Source: Burkholderia lata (GTDB lineage: Bacteria > Pseudomonadota > Gammaproteobacteria > Burkholderiales > Burkholderiaceae). From it: a stretch of 64,000 nucleotides of DNA. The notes under the pieces are model-generated. The model was not told the DNA's origin. It saw only the letters and a list, made by a program, of their open reading frames with translations, and ran no database searches. The stretch lies in the NCBI RefSeq assembly GCF_000012945.1, contig NC_007511.1, positions 3,038,001 through 3,102,000 of the forward strand. The letters are read 5' to 3'. Both the position numbers and the translations under genes were made by a program. This document shows positions 32,881 through 41,385 of the stretch, piece after piece (the first letter of the stretch is position 1; every line of letters starts with the position of its first letter).

Positions 32881-34329
32881 TTACTGCAGCCAGATCCCCA
32901 CATACGCGGACGATGCGCCCGCGCTGCCGCGCTCGACCAGCACGTAGCGCGTCATCCCGTACGCCGTCTGGTAACGATATGCCGACAACACGGTGTTGCC
33001 CGGCTGCCCGCCGAGCGACACGAGCGGCGTGCCCGTCAGCGCCCCCGTCACCTGAGTGGACGGCACCGTGATCGTCTGCGGCGTCGAGCCGCCGTTCGCG
33101 ACGACGAAGGTCGCGCCGCCCTGCCCGTCGAACGACAGGTAGTTGCCGGTCGTCGTCGCGGGGCTCGTGCCGCCCTGCAGGCAATCTTCGTAGTAGCGCG
33201 TGAACGACACGCCGACGAGGTCGGACGCCTGCGTCACCGGCACCGCGTCAACGGGCACCAGCACGTCGGTCGACTTCAGGTTCGACGCACCCGCGCCCTG
33301 CCCCGCCATCGACTGGCACAGCATCGCAACAGCCGGCAGGTTGAAATCGGTTGCGCTCGCATCGAACCCATTGGCCGCCGCGATATTCGAACCCCACGTG
33401 TAGTTGCCGCCGACGCTCGTGAACGCCGACGCCACCTGCGGGCTGCCGAACGACACCGTGCCCGCGATCCCGCCGCCGGACACCGCCGACGGGCCCGAAT
33501 CGAGAATCGACCCGCGCAGGCTCGTCGTCGATGCGAGCGGCTGCCCGTAGTTGAAGTCGAGATAACCGACCGTCGTGTTCACCGGCGCGATCGACGACGC
33601 GAGCGGCGCCTGCGCCGTCACGCCGCTGACCGCCGCCGCGCCGCCGGTGTCCGATGCCGTCGTCGAGAACTTCTGGCTCGTGCTGGTATTCACGTAAGTC
33701 ACGGACGGGTTATCGGCCGTCGGGCGGATCAGCCCGAGGTGGTCGAGCACGGCGTCGACGAGCTGGTGGTTCGCCTGGAACGGCGTCGTGACGGGATCGG
33801 TGCTCGTCCAGTCGACGCCATATGCGGACGGCGGGAACATCGTCTGCAGGTCGGCCGTGACGTTCGCGTAATAGCCCTTGAGCTGCGCGTCATCGAGCGT
33901 CTGCAGCGAATCGGTCAGCGTGCGCGTGATGCCGCTCTTCGCGATCGTGCCGAAGAAGATGCCGGTCGTGAGTGGCGTCACGTTCATGTTCGACACGATG
34001 CCCGAGCCGACGTACGGCGACACGAGCAGCCCGTCGGCCGTCTGCGCCTCGATCAGGAATGGCGACGTGCAGTGGATGTTGTGCATCACGTAGGTGCCGT
34101 CCGCCGCGCTCACGGCCGAACCGCACTCGCTGCCGTCCGCTTGATACGCCGTGATCGTCGCGTTGCCGAGCGGCGCGCCGGTCGCGACCGTGCCGCTCAG
34201 CGTCGTCGTCACGTTGCCGTTGCCGCCGTTGTTCGACGACGGCGTGCTGCTGTCGCCGCCGCCGCATCCGGCCAGCGCGCCGAGCAGGGTCGTGCCGGCG
34301 AGCAGGCCGGCCAGGGTCTGGTGTTTCAT
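32881..34329 (-). CDS. Large surface or periplasmic lipoprotein, unknown
   Basis: 482 residues. A lipobox LAGC puts the lipidated Cys at residue 22, followed by GGGDSSTPSSNNGGNGN, a flexible tether. The next domain, LSGTVATGAPLGNATITAYQ (about 43-90), looks like a carboxypeptidase-regulatory/Big-type beta-sandwich. The remaining 390 residues are Ser/Thr/Gly-rich with few charges. Several Burkholderia lipoproteins have this build; no specific function is known. It lies downstream of the two-component pair on the same strand, with its own 332-bp leader. Confidence 0.7.
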   Translation of the reverse strand: MKHQTLAGLLAGTTLLGALAGCGGGDSSTPSSNNGGNGNVTTTLSGTVATGAPLGNATITAYQADGSECGSAVSAADGTYVMHNIHCTSPFLIEAQTADGLLVSPYVGSGIVSNMNVTPLTTGIFFGTIAKSGITRTLTDSLQTLDDAQLKGYYANVTADLQTMFPPSAYGVDWTSTDPVTTPFQANHQLVDAVLDHLGLIRPTADNPSVTYVNTSTSQKFSTTASDTGGAAAVSGVTAQAPLASSIAPVNTTVGYLDFNYGQPLASTTSLRGSILDSGPSAVSGGGIAGTVSFGSPQVASAFTSVGGNYTWGSNIAAANGFDASATDFNLPAVAMLCQSMAGQGAGASNLKSTDVLVPVDAVPVTQASDLVGVSFTRYYEDCLQGGTSPATTTGNYLSFDGQGGATFVVANGGSTPQTITVPSTQVTGALTGTPLVSLGGQPGNTVLSAYRYQTAYGMTRYVLVERGSAGASSAYVGIWLQ

Positions 34330-34661
34330 CGTGGTCTCGCTCTTGTGGTTGTGAAAGGGTGTGAACGACGAGCCGGGCGCGACGACGTCGGCGCCGGCAA
34401 GCGATGCGCGAACGACAGCGGCACGCGCGGCGGCAGGCACTTGCCGTGCGCGCGACCGCTACGTTCAGGCCGTCAGGTCGCGTGGGTCCGGGAACAGGCC
34501 GGCCGTGCCGGGCCTGTCGGGTAAAAGTCGGAATGGCATGAAGACCCCGCGGTGTTGTTGTCGTAGTGATCGGGATCGTAGGGCCGGCGCGCGGGCCGGA
34601 CAATCGCTCGGCGGATCGATGTCGCCATCAACCCGTGAGCGAGGGGGCCCCGCTTCGCGGT
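34330..34661. other. Intergenic region, 332 bp
   Basis: Between the stop of the NarL-type response regulator (34662) and the start of the lipoprotein gene (34329), both leftward. It presumably contains a promoter for the lipoprotein. No hairpin terminator with a T-run is seen. Confidence 0.45.
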
Positions 34662-35312
34662 TCAGCGGGTGGGTGCGGGCGAGAGGTTCAGCGCGGAGAA
34701 GCGGATCAGTTCGGCGTTGTTGTCGAGGCCGAGCTTGCGCTTGATGTTGGTGCGATGCGCTTCGACCGTGTTTGCACTGTGACCGATCCGCTCGGCGATC
34801 TGCTGCTTCGTCAGCCCTTCGCCGATCATCCGCAGGATCTCGATCTCGCGCGGCGACAGCGCGGCGAGCGGCGTGGTCGGCTTCGCAGCCTGGCCGCGCG
34901 CGCGGCGCAGCAGGTTCTGCTGCACTTCCGGCGGGAAATACGGCACGCCGCGCAGCACCGAGTCGATCGCGTCGAGGATCGTGCGGCTCACGTTCGCCTT
35001 GTTCACGTAGCCGAGCGCACCTGCCAGCGCGGCCGGTTCCGCATACGCGGCATCCGAGTGCATCGAGATGCAGACGACCGCCGTGTCGGGATACGTGTGC
35101 GCGATCGTCTCGATCAGCCGCAGCGCAAGCGTGTCGCCGAGCATCAGGTCGATCACCGCGATGTCGGGCCGGTGCGTGCGCACGGCGTCCAGGCCGTCGC
35201 GTTCGTTGCCGGCCTGCGCGACCACCTGGTAGCCGGGCACCGAATGCAGCAACGTCGCGAGGCCTTCGCGAACGATCGGATGATCGTCGACGAGCACGAG
35301 GGTCGGGTTCAT
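34662..35312 (-). CDS. NarL/LuxR-type response regulator
   Basis: 216 residues. The receiver domain (1-120) has the acidic pair in LVLVDDHPIV, the phospho-acceptor Asp55 (IAVIDLMLGD) and the conserved Lys in LGYVNKANVS. The LuxR HTH at about 148-205 reads LSPREIEILRMIGEGLTKQQ and IGHSANTVEAHRTNIKRKLG. It starts three bases after the stop of the histidine kinase gene, so the pair is one operon and one signalling system. Confidence 0.93.
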   Translation of the reverse strand: MNPTLVLVDDHPIVREGLATLLHSVPGYQVVAQAGNERDGLDAVRTHRPDIAVIDLMLGDTLALRLIETIAHTYPDTAVVCISMHSDAAYAEPAALAGALGYVNKANVSRTILDAIDSVLRGVPYFPPEVQQNLLRRARGQAAKPTTPLAALSPREIEILRMIGEGLTKQQIAERIGHSANTVEAHRTNIKRKLGLDNNAELIRFSALNLSPAPTR

Positions 35313-35315
35313 CGG

Positions 35316-37043
35316 TCAGTTCACTTCGACGGTCATGCCGCCGGTTTCGTTGGTCAGGAAACGCGCCTGCAGGCCGAGCAATTGCGCGCGCGAGCGGATG
35401 CTGCGCAGCCCGAGGCGCGATGCCGGCTGCGCGGCCGGATCGACGCCCGGCGCGAAACCGGTGCCGTTGTCGTGGATCGACAACGCGACCCGGCCGTCGA
35501 AGTCGCGCAGCGCGACTTCGATCCGCGTCGCACGCCCGTGCCGCAGCGCGTTCGAGATCGATTCCTGCACGATCCGGTACAGGTGCAGCGACGCGTCCGG
35601 CGACAACAGCTCGGTATCGTACTCGACGCTCAGGTGACAGCCGCCGGCGGCAATGCGATCGACGTCGCCGCACAGTTCGCGCAGCGCGGCCGCGAGATCG
35701 TGCGGCGAGCCGTCGAACGGCGACAGCCCGCGCGACAGCGTGCGGATCGTCTCGATTCCGTCCTCGACGATCGCCGACACCTTGTCGATCACCTGCTGCG
35801 AGTCGTCCGCGCCGTCACGGCGCGATTGGGCAAGCGTGCTCAGCATCAGCGACGCACCGGTCAGTTTCTGGCCGAGATCGTCGTGCAGCTCGCGGCCGAT
35901 CTGCTGGCGCTCCCGCTCGCCCTGCCGCGTGAGCTCGCGCTCGGCGCGCAGCTGCGCGTCGAGCAGCGTCGACACCTGGTGCTGCGTGCTCGCGAGCGAC
36001 ACCGACTGCTGTGTGACGGTGTCGGACAGCCGACGCTGCGACACGAGCAGCAGGTAGATGATGAACGCACTGGCCAGGCTGATCGCGCTGCCGAGCGCAT
36101 AGCCGATCGCACGGAGATGGCGGCCGATCACGTCCTGGAAGTGACCGGCCGGCACCGCGATGTCGAGCACGAACGGCCGGCCGGCGACCACGAACGTGCG
36201 GCGCTCCGTCATCGTCGGCTTGCCGGACAGCGCGTCGTTGTCGTAAGCGAACAGCCCGCGGCGCCGCACGTCGGCCACTTCGCCGGGCTTCGCCACCGTA
36301 TGGAGCCGCAGCGACACGAACTGCCAGTCGTCGTCGGGCATCGCCTCGCGAATCAGCGTGCGCACGTCGACGAAGATGCCGGCAGACCCGATCGCGCGCG
36401 ACAGGCGCTCGGCGGGGGGCGGCACCTCGCCGCCGCGATACACGGCGAGACGGATCCCGAGGCCCGGGCCCGCGTGTCCATCGAGCTGCGTGACGCCGAC
36501 GCCGGACGTATAGGGCTCGCCCGTCCGGTTCGTCTCTTCCGCGACGTTCCAGCCGAAGTTCACGGCAACGTCGCGCCCGATGTAGATCGCGGTGTAAGGC
36601 ATGTTGTAGCGCAGGACCGCCCGGAACGGATGCGGCGTGCTCGCGGGAAACACCTTGAAGTCGGGCTTCCCCAGCCGCACGCGCATCGTCTGCTCGTATT
36701 GACGCGTGTCCGCGGTCGCCACGTAGTCGCAGTAGTTGATCATCTGCAGCGCGGGGAAGCGCCGCGCCAGATGCAGCGACGCGACGTAGTCGGTGAACTG
36801 CTGCTGCGTCGGCTCGCCGACGACCGACCACAGCCCGCGCACGCCGGACAGCACGTCCACGTAGCGCAGCAGTTGAACCTGGATCTTGTTGCTCGTATCG
36901 GTGACGAATTCGCCGAACTTCAGGTCGGCGGCTGCGCGAGCACGCGCGTCGAGCTGGACGACGACCAGGTGCGTGACACCGAGCAGCAGCATCAGGACGA
37001 TCGCGGCGATCGCGAGCGGATGGCGGGAAGCGCGCCGGATCAT
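35316..37043 (-). CDS. CHASE-domain sensor histidine kinase (HisKA_3)
   Basis: 575 residues from the ATG at 37043, though there is no clear ribosome-binding site there and longer in-frame starts exist. One membrane helix at 9-31 (PLAIAAIVLMLLLGVTHLVV), a periplasmic CHASE domain (about 70-300; contains the family-typical YCDYVATAD and LRYNMPYTAIYIG) and a second helix at 312-334. Then a coiled coil and HisKA_3 with phospho-acceptor His387 (QQIGRELHDDLGQKL). The HATPase has IVQESISNALRHGRA (N box) and DNGTGF and LGLRSIRSRAQ (G boxes). CHASE domains bind small extracellular ligands such as cytokinin-like molecules. Confidence 0.88.
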   Translation of the reverse strand: MIRRASRHPLAIAAIVLMLLLGVTHLVVVQLDARARAAADLKFGEFVTDTSNKIQVQLLRYVDVLSGVRGLWSVVGEPTQQQFTDYVASLHLARRFPALQMINYCDYVATADTRQYEQTMRVRLGKPDFKVFPASTPHPFRAVLRYNMPYTAIYIGRDVAVNFGWNVAEETNRTGEPYTSGVGVTQLDGHAGPGLGIRLAVYRGGEVPPPAERLSRAIGSAGIFVDVRTLIREAMPDDDWQFVSLRLHTVAKPGEVADVRRRGLFAYDNDALSGKPTMTERRTFVVAGRPFVLDIAVPAGHFQDVIGRHLRAIGYALGSAISLASAFIIYLLLVSQRRLSDTVTQQSVSLASTQHQVSTLLDAQLRAERELTRQGERERQQIGRELHDDLGQKLTGASLMLSTLAQSRRDGADDSQQVIDKVSAIVEDGIETIRTLSRGLSPFDGSPHDLAAALRELCGDVDRIAAGGCHLSVEYDTELLSPDASLHLYRIVQESISNALRHGRATRIEVALRDFDGRVALSIHDNGTGFAPGVDPAAQPASRLGLRSIRSRAQLLGLQARFLTNETGGMTVEVN

Positions 37044-37297
37044 GGCGGATAGCGTGGCGTGGTGATCGGGCGAACGCGCCGGGGCGGCCGCCGTGCTGGT
37101 TCGATTGTCGTCACGCGTACCGGGCGCATCGACGCCTGGCCGCGTGTGGTCTCGCCGCATTCTTACCGACCCGCGGCCGGCTGGCAAGGCGGGACTGCGT
37201 TGCGATTTGCTTACGTCCCAGGTAATCGACCCGCGCCGCCCGCGCCGCGATCATGGCTCCACCGACGCACGAACCGCATCACGCCAAGGAGCCCGCC

Positions 37298-37618
37298 ATG
37301 ACCGCCTACGCCATCGCCCACCTGCACGACGTCGAGATGGGCGACGACATCGTCGAATACCTCGAACGCATCGACGGCACGCTCGCGCCGTATGACGGCC
37401 ATTTCGTGATTCACGGCGCACGGCCGGAAGTACGCGAAGGCGTGTGGCACGGCGACCTGATCGCGATCGCGTTTCCCGATCTCGACACCGCGCGCGCGTG
37501 GTACGAATCGGATGCGTACCAGCAGATCCAGCCGCTGCGCGCGCAGCACGCGAGCGGCCCGCTGATCCTGATCGACGGCGTCGACGAGCGGCACAGGGCG
37601 ACCGACATCCTGCGCTGA
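37298..37618 (+). CDS. DUF1330 protein
   Basis: 106 residues, AAGGAG seven bases before the ATG. It is a ferredoxin-like (dimeric alpha+beta barrel) protein with the DUF1330 signature: YLERIDGTLAPYDGHFVIHG, then IAIAFPDLDTARAWYESDAY and QQIQPLRAQHASGPLILIDG. Members are small stand-alone proteins of unknown role. It has no operon partner: the next gene converges. Confidence 0.9.
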   Translation: MTAYAIAHLHDVEMGDDIVEYLERIDGTLAPYDGHFVIHGARPEVREGVWHGDLIAIAFPDLDTARAWYESDAYQQIQPLRAQHASGPLILIDGVDERHRATDILR

Positions 37619-37637
37619 GCCGCGACGCCGGCGACGC

Positions 37638-38474
37638 TTACGACGCGTTGCGCTCCATCGGCTCGCCGACGACGAACCCGCCGCCCTGGAACCGCTGCGC
37701 GGGATCGTCGTAGTCGGCAGTCGGCGCCGACACCGGGAACAGCCCGGCGAACTGCTCGGAGCTGTCGCGCGGACGGAAGCCGAGGAAGCCGGCCTTCGTG
37801 TTGTCCCACCACTTCACCGGGTTGTCCGATGCGCCGTACACGATCGCGTGCCCGACGCGGTTCGTCAGCAGCGAGCAGCGCACCAGCTCGATGAAGTCGC
37901 GATAGCTGAGGAACGTCACGAGCATGCGCGGATTCTTTGGCACTTCGAACGATGAGCCGATCCGCAGGCATACGGTCTCGATCCCGAAACGGTCGAAGTA
38001 GTAGCGCGACAGCGATTCGCCGAAGCACTTCGTCACACCGTACAGGCTGTCGGGGCGCAGCGGCGAATCGGCGTCGAGCACTTCCGTGACCGGATGGAAG
38101 CCGATCGCATGGTTCGAGCTCGCGAACACGACGCGCTTCACGCCATGCTTGCGCGCGGCTTCGTACAGGTTGTACGTGCCGGTGATGTTCGCGCCGACGA
38201 GATCGTCGAACGGCGCGTCGACCGAAATGCCGCCGAGGTGGACGATCGCGTCCACGCCGTCGACCAGCTGCATTACCGCTGCCCGGTCGGCCAGGTCGAC
38301 GACGCGGGTTTCTTCATGCGGGGCGGTGTCGCCGAGCGTCGCGATGTCGCTGACGCGTACGACGTCGGCCCAGTCGGCAAGCGCGCCGCGCAACTGGCGG
38401 CCGAGGTTGCCGGCCGCGCCCGTCAGCAGCAGGCGCCCGAATGGTTTACGCGCGCCGGTGGATGAGGCGTTCAT
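37638..38474 (-). CDS. udh: Uronate dehydrogenase (NAD-dependent)
   Basis: 278 residues from the ATG at 38474. It is a short-chain dehydrogenase/epimerase fold with GRLLLTGAAGNLGRQLRGAL (G-x-x-G-x-x-G), VHLGGISVDAPFDDLVGANI, the VFASSNHAIGFHP catalytic Ser region and the Y-x-x-x-K dyad in DSLYGVTKCFGE. These motifs, including GGISV-x-x-PF and the C-terminal RFQGGGFV, are those of characterised uronate dehydrogenases that oxidise D-galacturonate or D-glucuronate to the aldarolactone. It lies divergent from a LacI regulator with a LacI-type palindrome just upstream. With the MFS gene at 39754 it forms a uronate-use module. Confidence 0.88.
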   Translation of the reverse strand: MNASSTGARKPFGRLLLTGAAGNLGRQLRGALADWADVVRVSDIATLGDTAPHEETRVVDLADRAAVMQLVDGVDAIVHLGGISVDAPFDDLVGANITGTYNLYEAARKHGVKRVVFASSNHAIGFHPVTEVLDADSPLRPDSLYGVTKCFGESLSRYYFDRFGIETVCLRIGSSFEVPKNPRMLVTFLSYRDFIELVRCSLLTNRVGHAIVYGASDNPVKWWDNTKAGFLGFRPRDSSEQFAGLFPVSAPTADYDDPAQRFQGGGFVVGEPMERNAS

Positions 38475-38511
38475 CGAGTCTCCTTGAATCTGACTGAAAT
38501 CTGACTGAATC

Positions 38512-38525
38512 GGAAAACGTTTTCC
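38512..38525. promoter_or_regulatory. LacI-family operator upstream of udh
   Basis: GGAAAACGTTTTCC is a perfect 14-bp palindrome with the CG centre typical of LacI/GalR operators. It sits 38 bp before the udh start codon in the udh-lacI divergent region. The same motif recurs at 38649 (one arm) and 41164, before the MFS gene. Confidence 0.85.
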
Positions 38526-38648
38526 AACTATACGCGGGCGCACTGCCGAACGTCAATGGTCGAACCCGTTCGCAGCCATCCGCACTTTCCCGATATCGGC
38601 GCGTGGCCGCGTGCACCCTTTTTCTGCCACAATCCGGCGTTATCGGAC

Positions 38649-38658
38649 GAAAACGTTA
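38649..38658. promoter_or_regulatory. LacI-family operator half-site before the regulator gene
   Basis: GAAAACGTTA keeps the left arm and CG centre of the operator at 38512 and lies 9 bp before the ATG of the LacI-type gene, where binding would repress its own expression. Confidence 0.5.
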
Positions 38659-38666
38659 CCCTTCGA

Positions 38667-39659
38667 ATGAAAAAAGTTTCCCCGACGATCCGCGACGTGG
38701 CGGCGGAAGCCGGCGTGTCGGTCGCGACGGTATCGAAGTACGTGAACGGCACGCAGCGCTTCTCGCCGACCGTCGAAGCACGGCTCAAGGAGGCGATCGA
38801 GCGGCTCGGCTACCGTTCGAACCCGCTCGCGCGCTCGATGATCACCGGCCGCACGCGCACGATCGGCCTCGTGATCCTCGACATCAGCAACCCGCACTTC
38901 ACGAACGTGGTGAAGGGCGCGAACCGCGTCGCGCTGCAGCACGACTACACGCTGCTGCTCGTCGATACCGAGGAGAGCCAGGCGCGCGAACGTTCGCTGA
39001 TCGAGGCGCTCGCGCAGCGCGTCGACGGGCTGATCGTCAGCACGCGGATGCCCGATGAAGAAGCCGGCTGGATGCTCGATCTCAACAAGCCGCTCGTGCT
39101 GCTGCGTCGCAGCCCCGGCCTGCCGATTCCGAGCGTCGGCATCGACAACCGGCTGTCGACCTACATGCTCGCGCGCCACCTGCTCAATCTCGGCCACACG
39201 CGCATCGCGTATCTCGGCTTCGGCACCGCACGCGTGAACGACGAGCGGATCCAGGGCGCGCGCGACTGTCTTGCGGAAGCCGGGCTCACGCTCGACGTGC
39301 ACGATGCACATGCGCCGACCGCTGAAGCCGGCGAGCGCGCGTGTTCGCGCGTGATGCTCGGGCCGCAGCGCCCGCAGGCCGTGATCTGCTACAACGACCT
39401 GATCGCGCTCGGCTTCATGAAAGAAGCCGCGTCGCTCGGCTTCCGGCTGCCGCAGGATGTGTCGGTCGCGGGCATCGACAACGTGCCGTACGGCGAATAC
39501 GCGGCGCCCGCGCTGACCACCGTCGACATCCAGAGCGAGAACATGGGCGAGCTCGCGATGCAGAAGCTGATCGACGCGCTCGCGGGCCGCACCGATGCGA
39601 GCTACTCGACGTTCGAGCCGCGGCTGATCATGCGCGCATCGACGGCCGCGGTCGGCTGA
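38667..39659 (+). CDS. LacI-family regulator of uronate genes
   Basis: 330 residues from the ATG at 38667. The HTH and hinge are TIRDVAAEAGVSVATVSKYV and LKEAIERLGYRSNPLARSMI, followed by the periplasmic-binding-type effector domain (IGLVILDISNPHFTNVVKGA to the C-terminus). It is divergent from udh; palindromes matching LacI operators lie before udh, before its own start and before the hexuronate-type transporter. So it probably represses the uronate genes until a uronate or its lactone appears. The leader has little ribosome-binding-site homology. Confidence 0.9.
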   Translation: MKKVSPTIRDVAAEAGVSVATVSKYVNGTQRFSPTVEARLKEAIERLGYRSNPLARSMITGRTRTIGLVILDISNPHFTNVVKGANRVALQHDYTLLLVDTEESQARERSLIEALAQRVDGLIVSTRMPDEEAGWMLDLNKPLVLLRRSPGLPIPSVGIDNRLSTYMLARHLLNLGHTRIAYLGFGTARVNDERIQGARDCLAEAGLTLDVHDAHAPTAEAGERACSRVMLGPQRPQAVICYNDLIALGFMKEAASLGFRLPQDVSVAGIDNVPYGEYAAPALTTVDIQSENMGELAMQKLIDALAGRTDASYSTFEPRLIMRASTAAVG

Positions 39660-39686
39660 GTTCCCCGCTTCGAGCCTTCAATAGAA

Positions 39687-39717
39687 AACGCGCCGCCCGA
39701 GGGCGGCGCGTTCGTTT
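39687..39717. terminator. Bidirectional terminator between lacI and MFS genes
   Basis: AACGCGCCGCCC and GGGCGGCGCGTT form a perfect 12-bp stem with a 2-base loop (39687-39712). Runs of A before (GAAAACG) and T after (CGTTTT) make it functional for both convergent genes. Confidence 0.85.
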
Positions 39718-39753
39718 TCGGACATGCGATGACGGGATCTAGCGATCACCCCG

Positions 39754-41046
39754 TCACGCGTCGAGTTGCGCAGGCTTCATCTTCGGCGTGAGCATGTGCA
39801 TCACGCCCAACGCGATCAGGTAGGCCGACGCACCGATCGCGAACAGCACCCAGTAGTGCCCCGTACGCTGCAGCACCTGGCCGATCACTTCCGAGAACAG
39901 CACGCCGCCGATCGAACCGGCCATCCCGCCGATGCCGACCACCGATGCCACCGCACGGCGCGGGAACAGGTCGGACGCCGTCGTGAACAGGTTCGCCGAC
40001 CAGCCCTGGTGTGCTGCGGCGGCGAGGCCGACGATCAGCACCGCGGCCCACAGGCTCTGCACTTGCGACACGAACGCGATCGGCAGCACGCAGCATGCGC
40101 AGATCAGCATCGCCGTCTTGCGCGCGCCGTTCACGCTCCAGCCCGCGCGCAGCAGCATCGACGACAACCAGCCGCCGCCGATGCTGCCGACCGTCGTCAG
40201 CGCATAGATGCAGACGAGCGGCAGGCCGATGTGCTGCATGTCCATCCCGCGCGATTCGTTGAGCCACTTCGGCAGCCAGAACAGGTAGAACCACCACACC
40301 GGATCGGTCAGGAACTTGCCGATCAGGAACGCCCACGTCTCGCGCTTGCGGATCAGTTCGCCCCAGCGCGGTGCGCCGGCATTCGCGTTCGCCGCGTCGA
40401 GCGCCTCCGCTTCGTCGCGCGGCTCGTCGTATTCGGCAGCCAGCGCACGCGTATCGGCCTGGCGATAGAGCACGAGCCACACCGCAAGCCACACGAGGCC
40501 GATCGCACCGATGATCACGAACGCCGCGCGCCAGCCGTAGGCCACTGCGATCGCGGGAATGATCGCCGGTGCGAACACCGCGCCGATGTTCGCGCCCGAG
40601 TTGAAGATGCCGGTGGCGAGCGCGCGTTCGCGGCGCGGGAACCACTCGGCCGTCGTCTTGATCGCGGCCGGGAAGTTGCCGCCCTCGCCAATGCCGAGCA
40701 GCGCGCGGACGAACGCGAAGCCCATCACCGAGCCGACCGCCGCGTGCAACATCGCGGCGATGCTCCACACCAGCATCGCCAGCGCGTACGAAATGCGCGT
40801 GCCGAGCCGGTCGACGATGCGCCCGAAGCCGAGCAGGCCCAGCGCATAGAACGCGGAAAACGCCATCACGATGCGGCCGTACTGCACCTGGCTCCAGCCG
40901 ATGTCGTGCTGGAGCATCGGCGCGAGCAGGCCGAGGATCTGCCGATCCATGTAGTTGATGACGGTCGCGAAAAACAGCAGCGCACAGACGGTCCAGCGGT
41001 AGCGGCTGGCGGCAGCGCGCACGGCGCCGACGACGGCAGATTGCAT
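39754..41046 (-). CDS. MFS transporter, hexuronate/aldarate (ExuT/GudP) type
   Basis: 430 residues from the ATG at 41046 (GGAGA upstream). Twelve membrane segments. ATVINYMDRQILGLLAPMLQ is the anion:cation symporter (ACS) family start, with the N-Y-x-D-R motif of ExuT, GudP and GarP; GEGGNFPAAIKTTAEWFPRR is the next family motif. It lies on the same strand as udh and carries a LacI palindrome 118 bp upstream that matches the one before udh. It most likely imports galacturonate, glucuronate or glucarate. Confidence 0.88.
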   Translation of the reverse strand: MQSAVVGAVRAAASRYRWTVCALLFFATVINYMDRQILGLLAPMLQHDIGWSQVQYGRIVMAFSAFYALGLLGFGRIVDRLGTRISYALAMLVWSIAAMLHAAVGSVMGFAFVRALLGIGEGGNFPAAIKTTAEWFPRRERALATGIFNSGANIGAVFAPAIIPAIAVAYGWRAAFVIIGAIGLVWLAVWLVLYRQADTRALAAEYDEPRDEAEALDAANANAGAPRWGELIRKRETWAFLIGKFLTDPVWWFYLFWLPKWLNESRGMDMQHIGLPLVCIYALTTVGSIGGGWLSSMLLRAGWSVNGARKTAMLICACCVLPIAFVSQVQSLWAAVLIVGLAAAAHQGWSANLFTTASDLFPRRAVASVVGIGGMAGSIGGVLFSEVIGQVLQRTGHYWVLFAIGASAYLIALGVMHMLTPKMKPAQLDA

Positions 41047-41163
41047 GAATGTCTCCGATGCGCGGCCGCGCCCGTCGCGCCGCACGATGTTCGTTGACCG
41101 GCGACCGGCGCCGGGGCGGACGGCGGTGCACTTGTCGAGCACGGCCGATTCCGCCGATCAATC

Positions 41164-41179
41164 TGGAAAACGTTTTTCA
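41164..41179. promoter_or_regulatory. LacI-family operator upstream of the MFS gene
   Basis: TGGAAAACGTTTTTCA carries the same GGAAAACGTTTT core as the udh operator, 118 bp before the MFS start codon. It links the transporter to the udh-lacI pair at a distance of 2.6 kb. Confidence 0.75.
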
Positions 41180-41385
41180 GAGAATAGGACGTCTGCCGGC
41201 GCCCTGTCAGTCGGGGATTTCGATGAGTCATCTCAAATTGGTCACGGCAAAAGAGACGACTGTTTCGCCACGTGGCATTAACCGTTTTTCCCGGATTTTC
41301 CCGGCCGGCACGCGCGGGGACGGCCGCCGATACACATGTCCGATTCCAGCCAGAATCGCGGGCCGGGATGGTTTACAGTCGTCTC

